The notes below the pieces were generated by a model. It worked only from the letters and a program-made list of their open reading frames with translations. It was not told the origin of the DNA and ran no database searches. Made by a program: the position numbers and the translations under genes. Shown here piece by piece: positions 21,990-32,260 of a stretch of DNA of 64,000 nt; the first letter of the stretch is position 1, and every line of letters begins with the position of its first letter. Source of the DNA: Mastigias papua (lineage: Eukaryota > Cnidaria > Scyphozoa > Rhizostomeae > Mastigiidae); the NCBI GenBank assembly GCA_964019165.1, contig OZ025277.1, positions 5,518,655-5,582,654 on the forward strand. Reading direction: 5' to 3'.

Positions 21990-22455
21990 TCCAATGATAT
22001 AGAAGCAACATTTCAATTGGAAATGGAATTTGTGCTTGAAAGTGTCGGTGAACACCTGTTGAATTGGCCTGTAGCTAATACAAAAGTCTATTGCTGTCTT
22101 TTTCTTAGCTTTTGTCGACGTAAAAACAGTAGCTTACTGATAACAATACATTTCACAATATAATTCAGTTGAAATATAACAGAATGCTGCTAAAAGTTTT
22201 GAATGTGTAAGCATTTCCTCTGTCAAGAAAGGCTTTTGGCCAAGTACAGAAGCTTTCTTAGTTTGTTCACTAGTTTGGTACTAAAACTCTCCCAAGAATT
22301 TCTTAGCCGAATACCTTAGTTCAGTTTGGGCAAAACAATGCAGCATCACAAAGTCAAACAAGCGCTCTACTGCACAAATATAACACTTAGATAAACAGCA
22401 TTTAACTTTAGCAGGCAAAAAGCTACATCATTCTATGGCACACTGAAAGTACTTT

Positions 22456-22475
22456 TTTCGTGCGACACTCGTCAG
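22456..22475 (-). ncRNA. hammerhead ribozyme-like core
   Basis: Read on the minus strand, CTGACGA, then GTG-TCG-CAC, then GAAA form a minimal hammerhead core with a perfect 3-bp helix II. The surrounding sequence (GACGTTTCACAC... and AAAAAAG) is shared with the Penelope-associated copy at 10730-10775. No RT is adjacent, so it may be a solo terminal remnant. Confidence 0.5.
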
Positions 22476-22509
22476 TGCGTGTGAAACGTCGGACAACGAC
22501 CGACAGGCA

Positions 22510-22902
22510 GACCTGTCAACTCTCCTGATATTATGAGACTCATGGTTTTTACTGCTTTCAGCCGGTCTCCCGGTTTTTATACATTTTCTCCCGGTTGACG
22601 TCTGCAAAATCAGGTCATATTTTTCGGATTTTTCCTTACAACTTTCTGGTTTACATTAGATTTTATGCATGTGCGGAAAACCTTTCAATAGATGTTGTGC
22701 CGCTTAGAATCATTATGAAGGTACTTTTCATTCTACTGTTCATGATTATTTTTGTTGTAATCTCTCTGGCGAACAAATTGTTTTCAATTGTATTTATAAT
22801 TTTAGCGAATTTTGGTTGTTTCCCGGTTTTTGGCCATATCTCCCTGTTTTCTTATGGGAAAATCCAAAATCTCCAGGGTTTGAAAAATAAGGTTGACAGG
22901 TC
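22510..22902. mobile_element. small inverted-repeat element between units A and B
   Basis: Inverted ends GACCTGTCAAC (22510-22520) and GTTGACAGGTC (22892-22902) enclose about 390 bp rich in TCTCCCGGTTTTT motifs. A copy of the right end (GTTGACAGATC) also starts unit A at 17445, so this element may mark the duplication breakpoint. Confidence 0.6.
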
Positions 22903-25592
22903 TGGAGAGGTGAAGCTAAATATATATCAAGATAATGAACAGGCTGATGAATTAAATAGGAGAGCTTTTATCATTCTATCATGTTGTGTTAATAATTTCT
23001 CTTAATTTTTTTAATCTCCTCTAATCTCTTGTATTGCAACTTCATTTCATTTCATTTTTTGATTTCATTTCAACATATTTTTACAGGGTAACCCTTCAGA
23101 TAATTTATAATATACTAAATAATACATCATTGCAGTTTAAAATACAACCTATATTATTCGGTATACTTTATTTTGTACTTTGTTTAATATATGGCCCCCT
23201 GTTAATTAGTTTTTCTCTCACTGAGGGACTAGCATTCCTAAAAATTTGAAAAAGAAGAAATTCTCACGCCCGGTGAGTTTCCAGTTCTGGCATACCATGA
23301 AGTGGTGTACAAGGTTGTTGGGTGGAATGATGCCAAACAGGACAAAAGAAACCTCAGAGCTTTCAGTATTATCTAAATTTGATCACAGTTTTAAAGTTCT
23401 ACGACCACACTCCCATTTTCCAAGACTTCTCTTAAATAGGCTGCTAGATCCATAGCATTTTGTAGTGAACGAAGACGCGGAAAGACGAAAAGTGAAGGAA
23501 TGTGTACCACTGAAGACATATTCCCTGAGGAGCTATTCAATCTCAAAAAGATTTTATCATTGCAAAAAATCGAGATCTAGTAATCTGGTTTCATTCACTG
23601 CTGTCCAGTTCGTTAGGAGCTGGGATCTCATGTAAAGAGAGCGATGTGAGTGTATATCTTTGGCAACAGAAAGTTCAGGTTTCATTTCAAATGATTTATT
23701 GTGAAATAAAGTATAAGAAAGTTATCTTTCACAACCTATCTAACCTTAACTCTAGCACAGCGCTGTGCCCATTCATGCCATCTTTCCCTATTCATTTTAA
23801 TTAGTGACCAGTGCCTAATTTAACATGATTTTCCAACACCATTGTCTCCGGAAAAAGCTAATTAAATTTCTAGAGCACTATTACTGGCCACGACCACTGT
23901 AAATTAGGCAGTGTTGATGACCGATGTAAAATGCTCCATGCAGTCGAGGTCTCCCATTGGTTCCGGGAGACCCCAGTTTCTTTAGTAAATCTCCCGTTCT
24001 CCCGTTTTTGACAAAAAGTCGTTCGCTTTTTAGTGCATCGGAGCAAAGAAATTAACGGGTGTGTCGTTAAAGAACTTCAATGAAGCACTGGATTGTATAA
24101 GTAATAAGACTTAAGCTCTTGACCAGTAATAAACTAATAAGCTATTCGATGTGAAATAAAGTAAGTAAAAATACAAATTAGTAAAATGTAAATTTCTGGC
24201 CTTCTGGCACAGCAATAAACATAACCTTTGGGAATAAAACAAAACAAAACACGAACTAGGGAGGATAATCAATATATAAACTTACATAATGGTGATTCAT
24301 CCGTAGAAGTCCTTTATAATTATCAGTAATGAAAAAGATTAGTCCTTACTCCTCGTAGCTTGCTTCCCGTGTGGCACAACCTTTTACAACACGCGCTTGG
24401 AGTGTCCAGACCTGGAGATCAACAGAAGTAATAGTCATCATCATAGTTCAATCAAGGAAACAAAGGGCATATTTATGCACTTTAAACGAGAAGGATAACT
24501 TTTGACATTTGCTCATGCTTTTTGAAGGGAAAATTGTATATTATTTAACTGCTCTTGGGCACCCAATACTATGTGGTATAATAAAGAAGGGAGCTGGCAT
24601 TTCATTAAAAAGCCTAAATTGGGGGTGTTAATAAATGGCAGTGGGTATGGTTTTCATAATCAGTGTAGTATGGTGAGGGGCTTGTTAAAAGATGGGGGGG
24701 GGGGAACTTCAATAAACAGTATGAAGAACCAAACAATTCAAAACTTTTGCAATTATTCAGTACTTACTTTTGAACATCTCCACAAGTCTGTTGTTTTACT
24801 TGTTACCATCTTCTTTGGTTTTGTTTTATTTCCTTATTAGTATTGATTTGCACTCACAAAGCCAGTATTTCATTTATTTATTCTTTTAAAACTTTGAAAT
24901 CGCTAGTTGGGATTGGGTGTGAATAAAATGGGGCGTTTAGATGTTCTACAGAGTTCTCTATTTAGGGGGTTCTTGATAAATGGAAATGGGTGGTGAAATT
25001 TTTGAAAATTTACAATCGAGGGCCCCCTAATATTTGGTTCCCAAGAATGCAGAATGGAGTTGACAATTGATGAATTTCAAATTTAACATCAATTTTTGAG
25101 ACAAAACTAGATAAAATATGCTTTGACTGATATCAGTTGCCTAGAAAACAGGATGGTTGAAACAGAGAAAGCTAGGCAAGTTTTTACAGAATGACACGAA
25201 TTGGAGGGATCAAAAGAACTGCTTTGATGTGCAAGAAAGCAACTATAGAGTAAAATGTTGATCATTTAAATATTGTATGGGTTGGTAATATAAGATTTTG
25301 ATTGGTCATTTCTTTAAAAAATTTTGAATATTGGTTAGATGATAGTTGCTTAGATTTACATTAGTAAAACCCAGCAAAGTGCAAAGAAGAGAGAGAGTGT
25401 GTTTTAACAATGAACAATGAGTCATGTAGCAAAAGTAGGTTTAATAAGCATTTCTATACCTTCCGTTGTCTCCCGTTTTTAGATTCTAATCAGCCATTTT
25501 CTCTCGATTCTTGAAATGAAAACACACGAAACTCCTGCTTTTTGAGCAAAGTTGGTTGACATATATGAATGCTCTCGAAATTCGGGAATGGG

Positions 25593-27422
25593 AGACCCTG
25601 AATGGGAGAAAAGACTCCTGCAATCAACATTACCGAGCCATTCTCTCACCCGGTTGTCGATGCCATAAAGAAATGTAGATTACATTTATTTATAATACTT
25701 TATAGAAAAGTATTATAAAAGTCGGGCAAATGACTCCAGAAAGTAATACTGTCGAGTTTCGCCCTTTCGAACCTGCAGAGGTCTGGGATGAAATCAATCG
25801 CTTGGACACTACTAAGAAGACAAGTGGGGATTTACCTACACAAATTCTTAAGTCAACACCTGACCTGCCATAACTAATTTAGCTAATCAAATGGTGCAGC
25901 AGCACATGTTTCCAGATAAACTCAAACTTGCAGATGTTTCACCAGTATTGAAAAATGGTGACATCACAGCAAAAACAAACTATCGTCAAATTAGTGTCCT
26001 TCCAGCACTATCAAAAGTCTTTGAACGCCTACTGTTAAAACAATTCCTACCATTTATAGAAAAGAGACTCTCAGCGATTCTTTGTGTTTTTAAAAAAGGA
26101 CATAGTGCTCAACATGCTCTATTTCGGGTTGTTGAAATGATTCGTCGCTGCATTGACAAGGGGCGTATCACTGGCATGGTACTGATGGGCCTTTCAAAAG
26201 CATACGACTGCCTACCACATGATTTACTTATTGCGAAACTGAACGCCTATGGCGTTGGCATTGACAGTCTAAAACTCATTTACAGTTTCCTCACTGATAG
26301 AAAGTAGAGGGTCAAGATAGACGCTAGCTTTAGTACCTGGAAGTATTTGCCAATAGGAGTTCCACAGGGGACTGTACTTGGTCCCCTACTTTTCAATATA
26401 TTTATAAATGATTTCTTTTATGTTATAGAGCACTCTCAGGTTTGCAACTTTGCCAATGACAACACAATTTTTGCATGTGATGAAAACTTAGAGAAAGTAA
26501 CCACAAATATTGAAAATGACACACGAAAGGCAATGAACTGGTATAAAATGAATGAGATGGTTGCCAACCCGGAAAAATTTCAGTTGATTTTTTTGGGCTA
26601 AAAGAGCACCACGAGATAAGCATTGAAACTAATGGCGATATCATAAAAATGTCTGATACGGTAAAACTTTTAGGTATCACCATTGACTCAAAACTTACGT
26701 TTAACGAGCATGTCAAGAGTATCTGCCAAAAGACTAACAATAAGGTAAAAGCTTTTTCTAGGGTTGTAAGAGACTTAGAACCCCAAAAGGCAAGCCTACT
26801 ATATAGCTCGTTTATTCTGACAAACTTCAATTACTGCCCACTTATATGGATGTTTTGTGGAAAAACCACAAATGATATGGTTAACAGGGTCCATAAGCGT
26901 GCCCTGAGAGTGCTACTAAATGATTATGACTCTAGTTTTGAAGAGCTCCTACACAAGAATAAGGAAGTGACAATCCATGAAAAAAACTCGCAAAAACTTA
27001 TGCTGGAGGTATACAGATGTGTGACCTCTGGGAACCCTTCCTTTCTGTGGGAGTTATTCAATAGGAAAATTCTTCCATATACATTAAGAATAAAAACTCT
27101 CCTCCAACTTCCAAACACGAGGGCCAAAAAGTATGGGAACGAGTCTCTTACATTTAGGGGAAGCATAATTTGGAATCAACTTCCAGATCAATACAAAGCT
27201 GCAAAAACTAACAATGAATTCAAAATGAAAGTCAAAAGTTGGAAGGGATTTAAATGCAGTTGCCGCATCTGTATATAGTTATATAGTTATCTTTTAAGAC
27301 TGTTCATTTTAGTTATTTTTAGAAAATATTGTAAAAGTAGTGTACAGTTGGCCTTTATTAGCTTTAGCTATTTCTTCAGCCAACTGTAAATAAGTTGTAT
27401 TATTATTATTATCATTATTATT
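25593..27422 (+). mobile_element. CR1/L2/Jockey-like LINE inserted upstream of SULT gene 2
   Basis: The 5'-truncated non-LTR element contains only RT and the C-terminal region. Frames at 25891-26307, 26347-26601 and 26649-27278 encode KTNYRQISVLPALSKVFERL, GLSKAYDCLPHDLLIAKL, PIGVPQGTVLGPLLFNIFIN, CNFANDNTIFA and a tail with NFNYCPLIWMFCGKTTN and HKRALRVLLND. An in-frame stop (TAG 26305) and the FAND change in the catalytic FADD box indicate inactivity. The 3' end is an (ATT)n tail. Unit A preserves the empty site (GGGAATGGGTTGGAC at 20737), and ATGGG flanks both sides of the insertion, giving a likely target duplication. Confidence 0.85.
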
Positions 27423-27684
27423 ATGGGTTAGACCCCCGAGCAAAAGCTTCCTGTCCTGTCTAGAGACTTGTGACTAAACATCATATCTCATCTCGATTAC
27501 AAGGGTACGTTATAAAGAGAAATGACTGTGTATTTGATTTTAGGTTTAAGTTAGTGTATAGGCCGAGGCAAACAAAAGCACGAATATCCTTCAGTAAAAC
27601 CGCAGATTATCTTCCTATTATATATAATACAATCGACGTGGATGAACTTGACGGTCAACCCATTAGGAACAATTGCACGTAAAG

Positions 27685-28662
27685 ATGTCTTCCAACAAGT
27701 TAGAGCCGTTATCAGAAAAAGACGTGGCTCGTCTAAAAGATGTCTATACTCCAGTGTCAGAAAGAGGACAGTCCTATTTCAGAACTATACCTGGAGATGT
27801 TATTGTACCTGCTGCATTCGAGAAGTTCAGAGATCGTTTCAAGAATTGGCAAGTCCGTCCAGACGATGTTTACGTTCTAACATTCGCCAAAAACGGAACA
27901 ACATGGACTCAGGAGCTAGTTTGGTTAATACAAAATGACTGTAATTTTGAAGAAGCGAAAACTGTTCACTTAGATAAACGATTCCCCTTCATGGATCTGC
28001 CAGTAATCCTTGACTTCATTAAGCATGAATTGCCTCCACCTATGCAAGATGATGTACTTAAAAAAATGGAAGATATGCCATCTCCTAGGTTCCTGAAATC
28101 TCATTTTCGCTTCTGCTTGCTACCAGATGATTTGATGGAAAAAAGCAAAGCTGTCATTTGCCTAAGGAATCCAAAAGATACCGTTGTTTCATATTATCAC
28201 CACGAGAAACTGATGAGAGCCCATGGCTATACAGGGGACTTTTCAACTTATTTTGATCTTTTCATGGATAATCTTGTGCTCTACAGTCCTTACTTCGAAT
28301 ACGTGAAAGAAGCATGGCAACTAAGGAACCATCCAAACGTCTGTCTTCTGTTTTTTGAAGATATGAAAAAAGATTTGGCATCGAGTGTAAGGAAGGTTGC
28401 AAATTTTCTTGGAAAGCAAGTGCCAACTGAAAAGGTAGAATCGTTGGTTGATCATTTGAGTTTCAAAAAGATGAAAAACAATTCAGCTGTGAACCGAGAA
28501 GAGGGAAAAGCACTGAAGTTTTTTACAGGTGATGGTAATTTTATGAGGAAAGGAGAGGTTGGAGATTGGAAGAATTATTTCACAGATGAGATGAATAAAC
28601 GAATGGATGAAGCTATTGAAAAGCATTTGAAACCAATGGGACTTGAATTTCAATATGAATGA
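27685..28662 (+). CDS. cytosolic sulfotransferase (SULT1-like), copy 2
   Basis: This 325-aa protein is the tandem paralog of the gene at 21012 with all PAPS-binding and catalytic motifs retained (TFAKNGTTW 66-74, H140, CLRNPKDTVVSYYHHEK 159-175, RKGEVGDWKN 288-297). The differences lie in the first 100 residues, for example SNKLE for SSESE near the start and HLDK for LIAK at 95-98. From residue 99 to the end the proteins are identical. The LINE tail ends about 260 bp upstream of the ATG, so promoter sequence may have been displaced. It is intronless. The substrate is unknown; residues 84-98 differ between copies and could affect acceptor binding. Confidence 0.93.
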   Translation: MSSNKLEPLSEKDVARLKDVYTPVSERGQSYFRTIPGDVIVPAAFEKFRDRFKNWQVRPDDVYVLTFAKNGTTWTQELVWLIQNDCNFEEAKTVHLDKRFPFMDLPVILDFIKHELPPPMQDDVLKKMEDMPSPRFLKSHFRFCLLPDDLMEKSKAVICLRNPKDTVVSYYHHEKLMRAHGYTGDFSTYFDLFMDNLVLYSPYFEYVKEAWQLRNHPNVCLLFFEDMKKDLASSVRKVANFLGKQVPTEKVESLVDHLSFKKMKNNSAVNREEGKALKFFTGDGNFMRKGEVGDWKNYFTDEMNKRMDEAIEKHLKPMGLEFQYE

Positions 28663-29091
28663 TCCAATGATATAGAAGCAACATTTCAATTGGAAGTGGA
28701 ATTTGTGCTTGAAATGTCTACTCTGTATTTGAGGCATTTATTGTTGGTGAACACCTGTAAAATTGCCAAGTAGCTAATACAAAAGTATATTGCTGTCCTT
28801 CTCTTAGCTTTTGTCGACGTAGAACAGTAGCTTACTGATAACAATACATTTCACAATATAATTTAGTTAAAATATAACAGAATGCTGCTAAAAGTTTTGA
28901 ATATGCACGCATTTCCTCTTTCAAGAAAGGCTTTTTGCTAAGTACAGAAGCTTTCTTAGTTTTTTCACTATTTTGGTACTAAAACTCTCCCAAGGATTTC
29001 TTAGCCGGATGCAGTAGTTCAGTTTGGGTAAAACACTACAGCATTACAAATTCAAACAAGCACTTTACTGCACAAATATAACACTTAGATA

Positions 29092-29240
29092 AATGGTATG
29101 GTGGACCAGCGTTGCTGTTAAAAGTTCTTGATCGACCCACAGTTGCCAGCCATAGTGGCTAGCCATAGTCCACAATATTTTGTAGAAAGTTAGCGATCTA
29201 CAGAATCATAACTTGCCCTCATGTATCGATGAATTGTCCA
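29092..29240. other. spacer between duplication unit B and LINE remains
   Basis: Short spacer with an imperfect local repeat (CCATAGTGGCTAGCCATAG). Nothing coding. Confidence 0.4.
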
Positions 29241-32200
29241 TCATGATCAAACTGAGAACTCGCTGAAATGCCTAACTTGAGAGATTACGATATCGATGAG
29301 CAATCTGCTCTAAATTTACTGTCAAGATACTTCACTCTTTCAGAGCTTGCCTCAGTAGAAACCAATGCTAATGAAACTATAATACTTCATCCAAATATAC
29401 GGAGTTCGTCATCTTATCTTGATGAACTAGTTTTTTGTGGTCAGATTAATAAACTCGTAGATATTTTTGGGTATCTGAAACTTGGAACTCAATACAAAAC
29501 GAAGCCCTTACCAGTATATAGATATTGAAGTCTATAACTTTTACAAAACAATATCGCTGAGTCAGAATGGTGGCGTTGGCTTTTATGTTAAAAAATATCT
29601 TGTCTCTAATTCCTGTGAGAATCTAAACTTTAGGTGCAAAACGAATTTGAAAATACGGTATGGGTCGAGGTTGAAAATACAACTGACAAAATCTACTTAT
29701 TCTGTTGCGCATATAGGCATCCAAATTCTGATATTGATGTCTTTACTTCTCACCTACAGTCGATTTTGTCTAAACTGATGAAGAAGTAAGTCGTTATCAT
29801 AGGTGACTTGAACATAGATTTCCTCCACTATGATGAGCTTGCTCCAACAAACAATTTTATGAACAATTTATTTTCTTATAATTTCCTACCCCTGCATTAA
29901 TCACCCCACAAGAATTTCTGAGCATTTCTCAACGATCATAGACAAAACAAATTATCAAGTTAATAAATGCCAACGTTTTTGGTGGAAATATCTTGACACA
30001 AATTTCGGACCATTTATCTCCATTTTTAATACTGAAGAATGCAAATATTCCGCAAGACTAGCTAGCTGTTTTTAAATCAGATTATTCAAAATACAACGAA
30101 AGAAATTTTGTTTATGACTATAATCAAATAGAATTTAGGTACTTGAATTACAGCTCGGATATCTCGGAACAATTACGATTAATTTCCTTTAAAGTTGTCA
30201 CCAAACTGGTAGAGAAGCTTGTGCTAGCTAAGCAGTGCTCTAAAAAAGAACCGAAATTAAATAGAAAGCCTTGGAGTAACTACAGAATTCAAAAGATTAT
30301 GAAAATCCGTAACAAAGAAAGAAAGAAAAGAAAAGAAAGAAAAGAAAGAAAAGAAAGAAAAGATCTGCAACTTATATAGTCCTCTATAAGAAATTTAGAA
30401 ATCGAGTGTCTAACGAGCTTAAAGAAAGTAAACAGAGGAATTTTTAACTTTATCTCACCACGTATAGCCAAATATGAAAAAATTATGGTCAGAAATAAAA
30501 ACTGTTATCTCTAATAAAATTTCTAGCACAGCAGTTATAAATAAAGGACAAAATAGTTACATCTCATCTGATCCAACAGAAATTTAAAATATCTTTAATG
30601 ACTATTTTTGTTAATATTGCAGATTGCATTGACAAAAATATACTTAGAACGCCAAAATCTGCTCTAGACTACCTTAAAAACAAAACTGCTAATTCAATAT
30701 TTCTGTCTCCAGTTACTGACATGAAAACTGAGGACATAATATCAAATCTTGATTCACCAAAATCTATTGGTCTTTTCAGCATACCAGTAAGTTTAGTAAA
30801 AGTCCTAAAGCGTCACATCTCTCATCCACTCGCAAAACTCATGAACCAATCATGCCTTAAAGGAATTGTACCCTCTAAGCCGAAAGTTGCAAAAGTAATT
30901 TCTATCTTTAAACAAGGAGATTCGGAAATCGCATCCCACCATAGACCTATCTCCCTGTTACCAATATTTAGTAAGTTGTATGAAAAAGTCTCGCATAGAA
31001 GGCTATACTCCATTGTTACATCAAACAATATCATACATCCCCTACAATTTGGTTTTCAAGAGAATCATTCAGTTGATCATGCATAAGAAAGTATAACCAA
31101 AGCCATTCCAAGTACGTTGGATAATAAAAAATATGGGTGTGGCGTCTTTGTTCACCTTCAAAAGGCCTTTGATGCAGTCAGTCATATCTTACTCTCTAAA
31201 TTAGGAGGACATTATGGTCTTAGAGGGAATGTTCTCCTGTGGTTTGTATCATATTTACCTCACAGATAGCAATATGTCTTTGTAAATTGAAGAGATTCTA
31301 ACCTCATGAAGATTACCCATGGTGTTCCCCAAGGTCCAGTACTCGGACCTCTACTTTTCCTCCTCTTTTTTTAATAGTATACTCAGTGTTTCAAAAAAGC
31401 TAAAGTTCTACCCATTTGCAGATGATACTAATATTTATTACAAACTAACACTCCCGAAAAGCTTGCTAAAAAAGGTAAGCACTGGACTCAAGTATGTAAG
31501 AAGATGGCTTGATGCAAATAAATGATCACTAAATAGCAGCAAAACTTAACTACATGATTTTCCATCCTCGGGCTTTTACACTACCTATCAACGCAGCAAT
31601 AAAATTCGGTAACAAGTATATCTCTGGAGAGAAATACATTTAATTGCTTTGGCTTATAATAGACATACACCTTAGCTGGAAGTATAATCTTTCTCAACTG
31701 CGAAAGATGTTGTCTAGGACCTGTAGAGTTCTTAAAATCAGAAACTAGCTTCCTACTGCGATCTTGAAGTGTAAATACAACTCTTTGTTTATGTCATTCC
31801 TTTACTATGGTATTATTCCTTTGGGACAAACCTTCAGTTCCTATATAGAACCACTATTTAAACTACGAAAGTAAGCTATCAGGACCATATGACATCAGAC
31901 AGCCCTCTCACATTCCTTGCCTTTATTTAAAAGCTTACACTTGCCTAGAGTATCAGATATTTTCAAATTTCAACTCTTGACCATTGCTTATGAGTAAATA
32001 ACAATATTGACATCAAATTGCATTCATAGCTATTTCTCTCTTTGTTCTACAGTGCATAACCACGTAATGAGACAACATGCCATAATGATCATTATCTGAT
32101 CAGCAAAAATACTCTTTGGCACAGTTTGGGCTCAATTCGGTGTCTAGGAGCCAAGCTATAGAATGAACTTCCTAGGAAAACTCGAATTTCAGCTTTTAAA

Positions 32201-32260
32201 TTTCTATTTAAGACAAACATGTTCTAGACATATAATTTAAATATAAATCTTATAGGAACC
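29241..32260 (+). mobile_element. decayed CR1/L2-like LINE with endonuclease and RT
   Basis: Frames from 29268 carry the AP-endonuclease start (SALNLLSRYFTLSELASVET, ILHPNIRSSSSYLDEL), then GGVGFYVKKYLVSN and IIGDLNIDFLHYDE across frameshifts. RT follows at 30598-31525 with SHHRPISLLPIFSKLYEKV, LQFGFQENHSVDHA, HLQKAFDAV, THGVPQGPVLGPLLFLLFF and FYPFADDTNIYY. Several stops and frame changes make it non-functional. A GAAAG-rich purine tract (30313-30361) interrupts the linker. Confidence 0.82.
30313..30361. repeat. (GAAA)n purine tract
   Basis: Low-complexity run of AAAGAAAG/AAAAGAAAG units within the decayed LINE. Confidence 0.95.

Larger units (their letters stand above)
17441..22394 (+). 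repeat. tandem duplication unit A (with SULT gene 1)
   Basis: Unit A matches unit B (22889-29091) in the same order. Shared landmarks are TTGACAG(A/G)TCTGGA at the left, GGCATACCATGA(G/A)GTGGTGT at 18796/23289, a poly-G stretch at 19843/24695, the SULT coding region, and ACTGCACAAATATAACAC at the right. The units differ by insertions: a Penelope-like and SINE-like block at about 17800-18775 in A, and a LINE in B. Confidence 0.88.
22889..29091 (+). repeat. tandem duplication unit B (with SULT gene 2)
   Basis: Second unit of the duplication. Apart from the LINE at 25593-27422 and the missing 17800-18775 block, it follows unit A throughout with scattered substitutions and small indels. Confidence 0.88.

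Noticed and set aside
27642..27938. 98-codon frame overlapping the start of SULT copy 2
   Set aside because: It is an out-of-frame shadow with no conserved motif.
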